Shown: positions 1-9,134 of the stretch, piece after piece
Layout: every line of letters begins with the position of its first letter
How positions within the stretch are numbered: position 1 is the stretch's first letter
Origin: Pasteurella sp049670895
GTDB lineage: Bacteria; Pseudomonadota; Gammaproteobacteria; Enterobacterales; Pasteurellaceae
Direction: 5' to 3' (one strand)
NCBI RefSeq assembly: GCF_049670895.1
Contig: NZ_CP187170.1
Length of the DNA: 64,000 bases
The notes under the pieces: generated by a model
Told to the model about the DNA's origin: nothing
Database searches by the model: none
Seen by the model: only the letters and a program-made list of their open reading frames with translations
Made by a program: the position numbers and the translations under genes

Positions 1-1040
1 ATCTTGCCCCAGAATATTTACGTTATTACTATGCGGCAAAATTAAACAATCGTATTGAAGATTTAGACTTAAATCTTGAGGATTTTGTGCAACGTTTAAA
101 TGCGGACGTGGTGAACAAATTCGTTAACCTTGCTTCACGCAGTGCAGGTTTTATTACCAAACGTTTTGAGGGCAAGTTATCTAGCGACGTCGCTGAGCCT
201 GAATTATTGGCAGAGTTTGTGGCGAAAGCGGAACAGATTGCCACTTATTATGAAGAACGTGAGTTTGGTAAAGTGGTGCGAGAGGTGATGCAATTAGCGG
301 ATAAAGCCAATAAATACATTGATGACAAAGCCCCTTGGGTAATCGCGAAAGAAGAAGGTCGTGAAGCTGAATTACATGCTGTTTGCTCCATGGCATTACA
401 ATTATTCCGTGTGCTTGCTATTTATTTAAAACCTGTGATTCCACAAATTATCGAACGTGCAGAAGCCTTCTTACAAGATGAATTTACTTGGGAAAGTTTG
501 CAACGTCCATTAGTGAATCATCCGATTTTGCCATTTAAAGCACTGGCACAACGTTTAGATCCAAAACAAATTGAGGCGATTGTGAATGAAACCAAAGAAC
601 AATTTGCCCAACAGCAAGCCCTAGAACAAAAGAATGCGGCACAAAAAAATACAGCCCAACAAAATGCTAAAAGTACATCACCAGATAGCACAACGGTTGA
701 ACCTATTGCCGACACCATCACCATTGATGACTTTGCCAAATTAGATTTACGTGTGGCAAAAGTGCTGAAATGCGAAGCCGTGCCAGAATCCAATAAATTA
801 TTGCGTTTTGAATTGGATTTGGGCGACCATACTCGCCAAGTGTTCTCAGGTATTAAAGAAGCCTACAACCATCCTACGGAATTAGAAGGGCGTTTTGTGA
901 TTATGGTAGCCAATCTCGCTCCACGTAAAATGCGTTTCGGTGTTTCAGAAGGCATGATTTTAAGTGCGGGCACGGGCGGTGCGGATCTGTTCTTACTGAA
1001 TGCCGATGCTGGCGTGAAAGCAGGCATGCAAGTGAAATAA
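1..1040 (+). CDS. metG: methionyl-tRNA synthetase, C-terminal part (5' end outside window)
   Basis: Charges tRNA-Met with methionine in the cytoplasm. The reading frame is already open at base 3, so the catalytic half lies upstream of the window. What remains covers the end of the anticodon-binding helical domain (LNLEDFVQR and NKFVNLASR stretches typical of MetG) and, from about base 715, the C-terminal Trbp111-like OB-fold (TIDDFAKLDLRVAKVL) used for dimerisation and tRNA binding. A Gln/Ala/Asn-rich linker around bases 600-680 joins the two. The stop is TAA at 1038-1040. An uptake signal and a hairpin terminator follow. The identification is secure from the close match to the enterobacterial protein. 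Confidence 0.96.
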   Translation, partial: LAPEYLRYYYAAKLNNRIEDLDLNLEDFVQRLNADVVNKFVNLASRSAGFITKRFEGKLSSDVAEPELLAEFVAKAEQIATYYEEREFGKVVREVMQLADKANKYIDDKAPWVIAKEEGREAELHAVCSMALQLFRVLAIYLKPVIPQIIERAEAFLQDEFTWESLQRPLVNHPILPFKALAQRLDPKQIEAIVNETKEQFAQQQALEQKNAAQKNTAQQNAKSTSPDSTTVEPIADTITIDDFAKLDLRVAKVLKCEAVPESNKLLRFELDLGDHTRQVFSGIKEAYNHPTELEGRFVIMVANLAPRKMRFGVSEGMILSAGTGGADLFLLNADAGVKAGMQVK

Positions 1041-1059
1041 TTGAGACCGTTATTGAAAA

Positions 1060-1068
1060 AAGTGCGGT
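1060..1068 (+). repeat. DNA uptake signal sequence (USS, Hin type)
   Basis: Exact AAGTGCGGT 9-mer, the core of the Haemophilus-type uptake signal recognised during natural transformation. Other exact copies that I located include 3955-3963, 6804-6812, 7232-7240, 8672-8680, 10913-10921, 11730-11738, 12992-13000, 16639-16647, 16656-16664, 20256-20264 and 24088-24096, on both strands. The list is not exhaustive. Their abundance identifies the family as Pasteurellaceae of the Hin USS subclade. Confidence 0.95.
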
Positions 1069-1113
1069 CGAAAAAAGAAAAATATTGACGGTACTTTGGT
1101 TGAAAAGCTAATA

Positions 1114-1144
1114 GGGCAGCGTAATCGCTGCCCTTGTTGTTTTC
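1114..1144. terminator. terminator between convergent metG and DASS transporter
   Basis: Eight-base-pair stem GGGCAGCG / CGCTGCCC with a TAAT loop (1114-1133), followed by a T-rich stretch TTGTTGTTTT. The flanking genes converge, so it may serve both. Confidence 0.8.
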
Positions 1145-1183
1145 CTTAAATGGAATACGGCTTACGGAGCCAATCGGGCTGTT

Positions 1184-2560
1184 TTACCATCTCATCCAGA
1201 AGAAATAAGAGAAGCAACCAATAATGGCAACACAAATAATGTTTAGCAAGAGCCCCACTTTTGCCATTTCAGATTGACGAATAAAGCCTGTGGAGAAAAC
1301 AATCGCATTTGGCGGTGTCGCAATAGGTAACATAAAGGCACAAGAGGCACCCGTTGAAATGATGGCGGCTAAGGAAAGCTCAGGTAAATTGAGCGAGTTT
1401 GCCACGGAGATAAAGATCGGCATCAATAAGGCAGCACTGGCGGTGTTGGAAGTGAATTCCGTTAAAAAAACGATAAACGCACTTAGAACCAATGTCATCA
1501 ATAACCAATGCTGATTGCCCACGAAATTGACGATGGTATCAGCCAAAATTTTACTGGCACCCGTATTTTGCAGCACAATACTTAGCACTAAGCCACCACC
1601 AAAGAGCATTAACACGCCCCATTCTGTTTTTTCTTGGATTTGTTTCCACGTCGCCGCCCCACTCATGGCGAGAATGACCACCGCACTCATGGCAATGACC
1701 GTATCAAAGTTTTTGATTTGGGCAGGCAAACTTAAAAATTCACGAATATAAGGTTCAATAAATTTACTGGCAATGAGTAACAGGGCGGTGATCACGAAAA
1801 TGATTAAGGTGAATAAGCGAATGCCCGTCAGTGAGATGTCTTCAATATCCACTTTAAAAGGCACATTAAAATTCGGCTTTAACACCACCAACAAGGAAAG
1901 AATCATCGCAGGCATAATCAACATCATAATCGGCATTCCATAAGGTAACCATTCACTAAAGCTGATGTTGGTTAGTAATGCAATTAATGCATTAGGTGTA
2001 CTGCCCACCAGTGTGCCAATTCCCCCAATATTGGCACTAAACGCAATGCCTAATAGCACAAACACATAAAGACGACGATTTTCCTCCATGTTAATTTTGC
2101 TCAAAATCCCAAGGGTCAGGGGTAACATCATTGCCGCCACGGCGGTGTTATTAATAAACATCGACAGGAACGCCGTCACCGTAAAGAGATAAACAATGGT
2201 CAGCTTTAAACTGCCTTTAGCCAAGCGAATAATATGCCCTGCAATCCAAAGATCGATTTTTTGAATCCGCAATACGGCGGCAATCACGAATCCCCCAAAG
2301 AACATAAAAATGATTGGCTTTGCAAAAGGGGTGAAGGCGGCTTCCGTGGGTAGCACCCCTAAGAAAATGGCGAACAGGGGAACAAGTAACGAGGTGATAG
2401 TGATGTGAAACGCTTCGGTTAACCATAAAATGGCCACAAAAACTAACAGGGCAAGCCCTTTATTTTCTTGTGCCGAAAAAGGCAGAATCGTTAATAAGAA
2501 AAAAAACAGTAGGGTACTAAAGGCTAAAATAATGTAACCTCGAATGGTTTTATTGTTCAT
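1184..2560 (-). CDS. SLC13/DASS-family sodium-coupled anion (dicarboxylate) transporter
   Basis: A 458-residue inner-membrane protein with many hydrophobic segments. It carries the two signature loops of the divalent anion:Na+ symporter family: an N-N-T motif near residues 137-139 (SMFINNTA) and an S-N-T motif near residues 371-373 (TEFTSNTA). These form the substrate and sodium sites in the family. It probably imports dicarboxylates or related anions; substrate cannot be set from sequence. I start it at the ATG at 2560 because AGGAG lies a few bases upstream; an in-frame ATG six codons earlier lacks a ribosome site. It diverges from rlmKL and ends at the metG terminator. Confidence 0.9.
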   Translation of the reverse strand: MNNKTIRGYIILAFSTLLFFFLLTILPFSAQENKGLALLVFVAILWLTEAFHITITSLLVPLFAIFLGVLPTEAAFTPFAKPIIFMFFGGFVIAAVLRIQKIDLWIAGHIIRLAKGSLKLTIVYLFTVTAFLSMFINNTAVAAMMLPLTLGILSKINMEENRRLYVFVLLGIAFSANIGGIGTLVGSTPNALIALLTNISFSEWLPYGMPIMMLIMPAMILSLLVVLKPNFNVPFKVDIEDISLTGIRLFTLIIFVITALLLIASKFIEPYIREFLSLPAQIKNFDTVIAMSAVVILAMSGAATWKQIQEKTEWGVLMLFGGGLVLSIVLQNTGASKILADTIVNFVGNQHWLLMTLVLSAFIVFLTEFTSNTASAALLMPIFISVANSLNLPELSLAAIISTGASCAFMLPIATPPNAIVFSTGFIRQSEMAKVGLLLNIICVAIIGCFSYFFWMRW

Positions 2561-2726
2561 AAACTCTCCTATTATCAAAACATTATTAAATTTAACAAAC
2601 TATTAACAGTTTAGATATGACTTTTTCTGAACAACGCAGATTTTTTTATCCATTTTTTACCCATTAAGGCTGAAAGAGAGGTGTGAGGTGAAATGGAATA
2701 AATTCACGAAAAGGCAGATTATCTGC

Positions 2727-2732
2727 TATAAT
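2727..2732 (+). promoter_or_regulatory. candidate -10 box for rlmKL
   Basis: Perfect TATAAT about 30 bases upstream of the rlmKL start codon, in the divergent intergenic region. No clear -35 hexamer is visible at the expected distance, so this is only a candidate. Confidence 0.45.
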
Positions 2733-2762
2733 TCACGCCATTTTCATCAACTGAGATCCCCT

Positions 2763-4925
2763 ATGAAACAACTTTTTGCCACCACCGCACGTGGCTTTGA
2801 AGAATTACTTAAAGTCGAATTAACCGAACTGGGTGCCATCGATTGCCAAATTGCACAAGGTGGCGTGCATTTTCATGCCGATGAGGAAACCCAATACCGC
2901 ATTTTGTTATGGACACGTTTGGCTTCCCGCATTTTATTACCCATTGTAACCAGTAAAGTGTATAGCGATTTAGATTTGTATTCTGCGGTGATCGGGCAAA
3001 ATTGGTTAGATTATTTTGATGAAAAAGCCCATTTTATGGTGGATTTTAACGGCACCAACCGAGAAATTCGCCACACCCAATTTGGTGCAATGCGAGTGAA
3101 AGACGGCATTGTGGATTATTTTGAACGTGCAGGAAAAGCCCGTCCGAATGTGGATAAAGACAATCCCGATATTCGCATTCACGCCTATTTAAATCGTGAA
3201 AACTTGGTGCTTTCCCTGGATTTAAGCGGTGATGCCTTGCATATGCGGGGTTATCGTGAAGACACGGGCAAAGCCCCTTTGCGGGAAACCTTAGCCGCCG
3301 CCATTGTGCTCCGTTCAGGCTGGCAAGTGGGTACACCGTTGGTAGATCCCATGTGCGGTTCGGGCACTTTGTTGATTGAAGCGGCACAAATGCAAGCCAA
3401 TATTGCACCGCAATTACATCGTCTGCATTGGGGCTTTGATTTCTGGAAAGGGCACAATCAACAGGCATGGGACAAGGTGAAAGGCGAAGCCATTGCCTTG
3501 GCGGAACAGACCTTTAAGCAAAACCCGCAAGCCCATTTTTATGGTTTCGATTTAGATCATCGTGTGTTACAAAAAGCCAAACGCAACGCCCAAAATGCGG
3601 GCGTTGCTCATTTAATTCAGTGGCAACAAGGGGATGTGGCTGCCTTAAAAAATCCTGTTGCTGACGAAAAAGGCACGGTGATTTGTAACCCACCTTATGG
3701 CGAACGTTTAGGCACCACACCTGCTTTAATTGCGTTATATTCCGTGTTCGGTCAGCGTTTGAAACAGCAGTTTGCCGATTGGAATGTGTCGATTTTCAGT
3801 GGCGAACCTGCCTTGTTAGATTGCTTACGTTTGCGTTCTCACCGTCAATTTAAAGCCAAAAATGGTCCGTTAGACTGTGTGCAAAAAAATTATCATATTA
3901 GCCCACGAGCGACTTCTCTCAGTGAAAGCAACGAGCAAAACTTTTCAGAAAAAGACCGCACTTCTGAACCTGTTCAAGTGGCGGTGGATTTTGCCAATCG
4001 CTTACAAAAAAATAGCAAAAAAATTGAAAAATGGGCGAAACAACAAGGCATTAATGCCTATCGCTTATATGATGCGGATTTACCCGAATATAATTTAGCG
4101 GTGGATCGCTATGATGATCACATCGTGGTGCAAGAATATGCCGCACCGAAAAATATTGATGAAAACAAAGCACGACAACGGTTATTAGATGCGGTGACAG
4201 CGACCTTGCAAGTGACGGGCGTGGAAACCAACAAACTGATTTTAAAAGTTCGCCAAAAACAAAAAGGCACCAATCAATATGAAAAGCTCGCCAACAAAGG
4301 TGATTATTTTTATGTGAATGAATATGGGGCAAAATTGTGGGTCAATTTAACGGATTATTTGGATACAGGCTTATTCCTTGATCACCGTTTAACCCGCAAA
4401 ATGCTCGGCGAAATGGCAAAAGGCAAGGATTTTTTAAATCTGTTTGCTTACACTGGCTCGGCGACAGTTCATGCGGCACTGGGCGGGGCGAAATCCACCA
4501 CCACCGTGGATATGTCAAACACCTATTTAAACTGGGCAGAACAAAATTTATTGCTCAATGATTTGGACGGCAAACGCCATAAACTCATTCAAGCGGATTG
4601 CTTACAGTGGCTTGCTCGTTGTGATCGTCAATTTGATCTGATTTTCGTGGATCCACCGACATTTTCTAACTCAAAACGCATGGAAGACAGCTGGGATGTG
4701 CAACGGGATCATATTAAGCTAATGACCCAGTTGAAACGTATTTTACGCCCGAATGGCACCATTGTGTTTTCCAACAATAAACGAGGTTTCAAAATGGATC
4801 TTGAGGGCTTGGAAACCCTTGGCTTAAGTGCGGTGGATATTACCGCCAAAACCCTCCCACTGGATTTTGAACGCAATAAGCAAATTCATAATTGTTGGGT
4901 GCTGAGGGTGAAAGCCGACCTGTAA
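2763..4925 (+). CDS. rlmL: bifunctional 23S rRNA methyltransferase RlmKL (m2G2445 / m7G2069)
   Basis: Modifies two guanosines of 23S rRNA during large-subunit assembly. The 720-residue protein has an N-terminal THUMP RNA-binding domain, a first Rossmann methyltransferase (RlmL) with NPPYGERL starting at Asn309, and a second methyltransferase (RlmK) with DPPTFSNSK starting at Asp630. Both are the expected substrate-base motifs. Length and fused order match the gammaproteobacterial enzyme. I choose the ATG at 2763 because the protein then begins MKQLFATTARGFEELL as in the family; the open frame extends upstream to 2688 without homology. Two terminators follow before the cas operon. Confidence 0.96.
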   Translation: MKQLFATTARGFEELLKVELTELGAIDCQIAQGGVHFHADEETQYRILLWTRLASRILLPIVTSKVYSDLDLYSAVIGQNWLDYFDEKAHFMVDFNGTNREIRHTQFGAMRVKDGIVDYFERAGKARPNVDKDNPDIRIHAYLNRENLVLSLDLSGDALHMRGYREDTGKAPLRETLAAAIVLRSGWQVGTPLVDPMCGSGTLLIEAAQMQANIAPQLHRLHWGFDFWKGHNQQAWDKVKGEAIALAEQTFKQNPQAHFYGFDLDHRVLQKAKRNAQNAGVAHLIQWQQGDVAALKNPVADEKGTVICNPPYGERLGTTPALIALYSVFGQRLKQQFADWNVSIFSGEPALLDCLRLRSHRQFKAKNGPLDCVQKNYHISPRATSLSESNEQNFSEKDRTSEPVQVAVDFANRLQKNSKKIEKWAKQQGINAYRLYDADLPEYNLAVDRYDDHIVVQEYAAPKNIDENKARQRLLDAVTATLQVTGVETNKLILKVRQKQKGTNQYEKLANKGDYFYVNEYGAKLWVNLTDYLDTGLFLDHRLTRKMLGEMAKGKDFLNLFAYTGSATVHAALGGAKSTTTVDMSNTYLNWAEQNLLLNDLDGKRHKLIQADCLQWLARCDRQFDLIFVDPPTFSNSKRMEDSWDVQRDHIKLMTQLKRILRPNGTIVFSNNKRGFKMDLEGLETLGLSAVDITAKTLPLDFERNKQIHNCWVLRVKADL

Positions 4926-4958
4926 CCCAACGAACGATAACTTGTTTTTTATAAAATT

Positions 4959-4988
4959 AGCGGTACACTAGTTGTACCGCTGATTTTT
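4959..4988 (+). terminator. rlmKL terminator
   Basis: Nine-base-pair stem AGCGGTACA / TGTACCGCT (4959-4967 and 4973-4981) with a short loop, followed by GATTTTTT. Confidence 0.85.
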
Positions 4989-5032
4989 TAAGTGGCTTAG
5001 GAAATTATCCTGCTGTTTTTACTTAAAAGTTT

Positions 5033-5058
5033 ACCGCCGAGTTTAGGCGGTTTTTTTA
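5033..5058 (+). terminator. second terminator upstream of the cas operon
   Basis: Stem ACCGCC / GGCGGT (5033-5038 and 5046-5051) with a seven-base loop and a run of seven T. Together with the hairpin at 4959 it isolates the cas operon from rlmKL. The region 5059-5221 is very AT-rich and holds only a possible -35 (TTGACT, 5165-5170) with no convincing -10. Confidence 0.8.
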
Positions 5059-5221
5059 TTTTTCTTTATTGAATTTTATCCATTATGCTGTATTTTTTCC
5101 TAAATATCATTATTTCTATCCATTATTCTACTATTTTTTCTTAATTAAATTTTCTTTTTAATGCTTGACTTTTGTTACTTTTAAGCTTATTTTTTATCCA
5201 GTTTGACAAAAGGAGGTATAC

Positions 5222-6571
5222 ATGGATTCTGAGAAAATAAAGGATGTCATTAAATTAAATTCTCAATTGATAAAGTCAGAAAAATTAGAGAAGGAAGAGA
5301 AAAAATTACAGAAAACGGAAGAACCAGCCGAACGAGAAAAGATTCTGCAAAAAATTGCGGAAATAAATCATAAATATGATCATGATAACTTAATGAGTTA
5401 CCGTGCGAGTTTTATGGCAGAGCAAATTAAATTTGGTACACATCATCCGAAAGGCATTCATTCAAGTGCTAAAATTGAATGTAATATGATCTATTTTGAT
5501 TTAAAGACACCGTTACCTAATTATCTTTGTGCCTCTCAAAATATAGATAATTTTACACTTGATGCTAGTGGTAATGCTGCTGCACTACCTTTATCGAAAT
5601 TTTTTGATATTTATGTTGATGATGAAAAAAAAGTTCAATTAAGAGATCTTTTATTACAAGATCATCCTGTATTGGATTATTGTTTTGCAGAGGATCCTGA
5701 ACTTTCAGTTCATTATAAAAAGCAGTTTCAAAAAACCTTAAAAAGTGATTTTGATAATCCTATTTCGTATGAAAAGTGCAAACAATTATTGTGGGTCAAT
5801 TCAAATTCCTCTATTGAGGATGACAACTATACTTGTTTAGTTCCGCTTTATCCCTCTTCCCTTATTTATAATTTCTATCAAAAAGTTCAATTTATAAAAT
5901 ACAATTCAGATGAAAATAAACTCAATAGAGAGAACAGAAAAAAATCTAATGTAGTTCAAAAAAACTATAAAAATTTAGTGGATTTAGCTGTTTTTAAAGT
6001 AGGAGGCTCAAATCCACAAGGTGTCGGACAGCTAGCAAGTGCCCAAGGTGGTCGTAATTATCTCCTCCCTTCTTTACCGCCGATTATGACGGCAAGTCGC
6101 CAATTTCAACTTTCTCCTTCGCAAACCACCATTTTTAATGACCGTCTTGCCTATGCTTGCCGTTATGGCTTACGTCAATTATTTGAGGTGGTTGAAGCAC
6201 GTAAAAATGTTTATCAAGTGCGAGATAGTCGCATTGATGCCTTAAATAATATTTTGAATATGTTTTTATCTCATGCTGGTTTATTACAAAAACAACCTGC
6301 GGGCTGGTCGAAAGCCTATCATCAATTAGAATCGTGTGAGAAATATTGGCTTGATCCAAAACGTGCTAATTTGCCAGAAGAAGAGGCGTTTCGCCTTGAG
6401 TATGAAAAAGGCGATTGGGTGCTGGAGATTGAGCGTCGTTTTGCCTTGTGGCTGAATAAACGCTTGCAAAAACGTTTTCCTCACATCGCCAACGATTTTG
6501 ACAATGCGGAATATCACGAATGGCGTCGTAATATTCGTCGCACCTTAGGTTACCGTTTACGTCATCCATAG
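5222..6571 (+). CDS. cas8f: type I-F CRISPR Cascade large subunit Cas8f (Csy1)
   Basis: Large subunit of the I-F surveillance complex; in the family it recognises the PAM and anchors the crRNA 5' handle with Cas5f. The 449-residue protein has the conserved central block KVGGSNPQ, GGRNYLLPSLPP, and the typical C-terminal end WRRNIRRTLGYRLR. Residues 1-60 are Lys/Glu-rich and probably coiled. The start has AGGAGG at 5211-5216, eight bases upstream. First gene of a tight operon, nine bases before cas5f. The first ~770 bases are visibly more AT-rich than the rest of the gene and contain no exact uptake signal, suggesting a mosaic gene. Confidence 0.93.
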   Translation: MDSEKIKDVIKLNSQLIKSEKLEKEEKKLQKTEEPAEREKILQKIAEINHKYDHDNLMSYRASFMAEQIKFGTHHPKGIHSSAKIECNMIYFDLKTPLPNYLCASQNIDNFTLDASGNAAALPLSKFFDIYVDDEKKVQLRDLLLQDHPVLDYCFAEDPELSVHYKKQFQKTLKSDFDNPISYEKCKQLLWVNSNSSIEDDNYTCLVPLYPSSLIYNFYQKVQFIKYNSDENKLNRENRKKSNVVQKNYKNLVDLAVFKVGGSNPQGVGQLASAQGGRNYLLPSLPPIMTASRQFQLSPSQTTIFNDRLAYACRYGLRQLFEVVEARKNVYQVRDSRIDALNNILNMFLSHAGLLQKQPAGWSKAYHQLESCEKYWLDPKRANLPEEEAFRLEYEKGDWVLEIERRFALWLNKRLQKRFPHIANDFDNAEYHEWRRNIRRTLGYRLRHP

Positions 6572-6580
6572 GAGGGTAAG

Positions 6581-7564
6581 ATGTTTCAAACTGATTTTTA
6601 TATTTTATTTGATCATATCAAAGTACAAAGTGCAAATGCGATTTCGGGACCGTTGAGCTATGGTTTCCCCGCATTAACAGGTTTTACAGGGGCAATACAC
6701 GCACTCAATCGAAAATTAACACATTACAATGTCCAGTTTGGTGGCGTGATGGTGGCGTGCCATGATTACGAATTACAGACATATCAAAATTCAGCATTTT
6801 CAGACCGCACTTTTAAACAAACCCGCAATCCGATTAAGCGAGATGGAAAAACAGCCGCAATTATTGAAGAAGGAAAAATCCATTTAGATCTGTCTTTGGT
6901 GGTGGAAGTGCATGTACAAGATGATCGTGAATTTGATGCATTGACCGATAAAGCAAGTCAAACACACCAAGATTTTTTACAGACATGTAAACAGTTACTT
7001 TGGCAACAGCGTATAGCAGGTGGATCCGTGTTAGAAATAGGGGCTATTCAGTTATTTAACCTCGAAGAAGACCAAGATATTCCATTGGCGTTGACGCCTG
7101 CTTTTGTATTGATGGATGCCAAACAAGAATTAGTCAATATTACGGAAGAACTGAAAACGGGCTTACGTGTGGGGCAACTTGATGAAGAGGGTAATGTACA
7201 ACCATCCCGTCTCAATATTTTCCCAGAAGCGACCGCACTTGATGCCTTGTTAGAAGTCTCGACATTACACCATATTCCAGATCATGCTAATGCGACCACA
7301 TCTGAGTGGCAAACATACAACGTGAAACAAGGGCGTGGCTGGCTTGTGCCAATTCCTGTTGGTTATCAAGCCATTTCCCCGCGGTTTGAACCCGGACAAT
7401 TACAGCATTGCCGCACCACACAATATGCAAGCCAATATGTCGAGACCCTTTACAGCTTAGGGAAATGGGTCTTCCCCTTGAGCTTACCGAAAGATCTTTC
7501 TCAATGTTTTTGGCGTTATACCGCCCCACAAAATAACCTTTATCTGATTTCACAAGGAGAATAA
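6581..7564 (+). CDS. cas5f: type I-F Cascade subunit Cas5f (Csy2)
   Basis: In I-F complexes this 327-residue protein pairs with Cas8f to cap the 5' handle of the crRNA. The start MFQTDFYILFDHIKVQSANAI and the following GPLSYGFPALTGFTGAIHAL are characteristic of Csy2. The ribosome site GGAGGG overlaps the cas8f stop codon. The gene ends two bases before cas7f, so the four effector genes are almost certainly cotranscribed. It contains two exact uptake signals (6804-6812 and 7232-7240). Confidence 0.93.
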   Translation: MFQTDFYILFDHIKVQSANAISGPLSYGFPALTGFTGAIHALNRKLTHYNVQFGGVMVACHDYELQTYQNSAFSDRTFKQTRNPIKRDGKTAAIIEEGKIHLDLSLVVEVHVQDDREFDALTDKASQTHQDFLQTCKQLLWQQRIAGGSVLEIGAIQLFNLEEDQDIPLALTPAFVLMDAKQELVNITEELKTGLRVGQLDEEGNVQPSRLNIFPEATALDALLEVSTLHHIPDHANATTSEWQTYNVKQGRGWLVPIPVGYQAISPRFEPGQLQHCRTTQYASQYVETLYSLGKWVFPLSLPKDLSQCFWRYTAPQNNLYLISQGE

Positions 7565-7566
7565 TA

Positions 7567-8571
7567 ATGAGCAAATTATCCACCCCAAGCGTCTTAGCCT
7601 TTGAGCGTAACCTTGATATTTCTGATGCAATTTTTGCACAAAAAGACAGTAAAAATGAGACAGACGCCCCGATTTCGTTGCGTATTCGCGAGAAATCTGT
7701 ACGAGGCACGATTTCTAATCGCCTAAAAAATACGATTACCAATGATCCTGCAAAGCTTGATGCAGAAACAGAAAAAGCCAATTTACAACGTGTGGATGTG
7801 GCAACCTTAGATGATGACAAAGATACCTTGGTGGCGACATTTAGTGTCAAAGTGTTGCCTTTTACGGGGCGTCCAAATGTGTGTAATTATCAAAATTATC
7901 AACAGCAAGTCATGGCAACCGTTGCACAGTATTTATCTGAACAAGGTATTGATGAATTGGCGAAACGTTATGCCACCAATATCGCCAATGCACGTTGGTT
8001 ATGGCGTAATCGCATGGGGGCAGAGCATATCCGAATTGACGTGAAGTGCGGTGAAAATACAGTCCATTTTGATAATGCGAAACAGCTTTCTTTAAATCAT
8101 TTTGATCATCAAGATGACAAGATTGATCAAATCGCTAAGGAAATAAAACAAGGCTTATTAGGTGAAAAATTTGTGATTTTGTATGTTACCGCATATGCCA
8201 ATATGGGGTATGGTCAGGAAGTATATCCGTCACAAGAATTAGTCTTAGATAATTCAACCAATAATCGCAAAAGCAAAATTTTATATGAAATCAACCAAAA
8301 AGCAGGGATGCATTCTCAAAAAGTGGGCAATGCTATTCGCACAATTGATACCTGGTATGCCAAAGAAGTGGCGTTCCCAATCGCTGCGGAGCCTTACGGT
8401 GCTGTGACGACATTGGGCACGGCTTTCCGCCAACCAAAAGCAAAATTGGATTTTTATACGTTATTTGACAATTGGCTCTTAAAAGGCGAAGTCCCATCAG
8501 TGGAACAACAACATTATGTAATGAGCGTGTTGATTCGTGGTGGTGTCTTCGGTGCAAGCGGTAAGGAATAA
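7567..8571 (+). CDS. cas7f: type I-F Cascade backbone subunit Cas7f (Csy3)
   Basis: Backbone protein, present in several copies along the spacer part of the crRNA in characterised I-F complexes. The 334-residue sequence begins MSKLSTPSVLAFERNLDISDA and carries family stretches NARWLWRNRMGAEHIRI and KVGNAIRTIDTWY. AAGGAG lies upstream of the ATG. Spacing to cas5f and cas6f is two bases each, consistent with translational coupling. Length is usual for Csy3. Confidence 0.95.
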   Translation: MSKLSTPSVLAFERNLDISDAIFAQKDSKNETDAPISLRIREKSVRGTISNRLKNTITNDPAKLDAETEKANLQRVDVATLDDDKDTLVATFSVKVLPFTGRPNVCNYQNYQQQVMATVAQYLSEQGIDELAKRYATNIANARWLWRNRMGAEHIRIDVKCGENTVHFDNAKQLSLNHFDHQDDKIDQIAKEIKQGLLGEKFVILYVTAYANMGYGQEVYPSQELVLDNSTNNRKSKILYEINQKAGMHSQKVGNAIRTIDTWYAKEVAFPIAAEPYGAVTTLGTAFRQPKAKLDFYTLFDNWLLKGEVPSVEQQHYVMSVLIRGGVFGASGKE

Positions 8572-8573
8572 CC

Positions 8574-9134
8574 ATGACAACCCATTACATTGAACTGAAA
8601 GCCATTCCGCAAATGGATATGCTACAAAGTGAGGTGATTAGTCATTGTATGCAAATTCTGCATCAATTTTTACCGCACTTTGAGGGGCGAGTTGGCGTGG
8701 CGTTTCCTGCTTATGGCTTAGGTCGAACCCTAGGCGGAATTATACGCATTTTTGCCCATCAACAAGATTGCACTCAATTACAGCAACAATTATTGCAATC
8801 AGGTTTGCAAGATTACGCGTTAATTAGCGAGGTAAACCAAACCCCATCTTATACAGAACACCGCTGTTATAGCCGTGTACATCGTAAAGGGCAAAGTGCT
8901 ATTCGCCGCACTGAAAAGCGTCTTAAAAGTCAAGGAAGATGGGATGAGGCGATCAGAACGGAAATGCAACAACGCCAACAACAGGTTGCCTTTCTTCCAC
9001 ATTGCCATTTAAAAAGTGCTAGCACGGGGCAACGCTTTATTTTGGCAGTGCAAGAGAAAAGGCTTTCACAACCTTGTCTCGGGCTGTTTAACGCTTATGG
9101 ATTAAGCCACACCGCAAGCGTACCTCACTTTTAA
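8574..9134 (+). CDS. cas6f: type I-F crRNA endoribonuclease Cas6f (Csy4)
   Basis: Cuts the pre-crRNA at the 3' base of the repeat stem and stays on the crRNA as part of Cascade. The 186-residue protein aligns with Pseudomonas Csy4: His30 matches catalytic His29, Ser148 matches Ser148, and Phe155 matches the base-stacking Phe155. An Arg/Lys-rich helix at residues 111-118 matches the RNA-groove helix. Arg101 matches Arg102, which reads G20 of the repeat, but the residue matching Gln104 is His103. The repeat here has G rather than A at position 19, so the change looks coordinated. The CRISPR leader follows directly. Confidence 0.95.
   Translation: MTTHYIELKAIPQMDMLQSEVISHCMQILHQFLPHFEGRVGVAFPAYGLGRTLGGIIRIFAHQQDCTQLQQQLLQSGLQDYALISEVNQTPSYTEHRCYSRVHRKGQSAIRRTEKRLKSQGRWDEAIRTEMQQRQQQVAFLPHCHLKSASTGQRFILAVQEKRLSQPCLGLFNAYGLSHTASVPHF

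Noticed and set aside
3046..3468. A 140-codon minus-strand ORF inside rlmKL
   Set aside because: Opposite a clear conserved gene; sequence lacks any family signature. Treated as chance.
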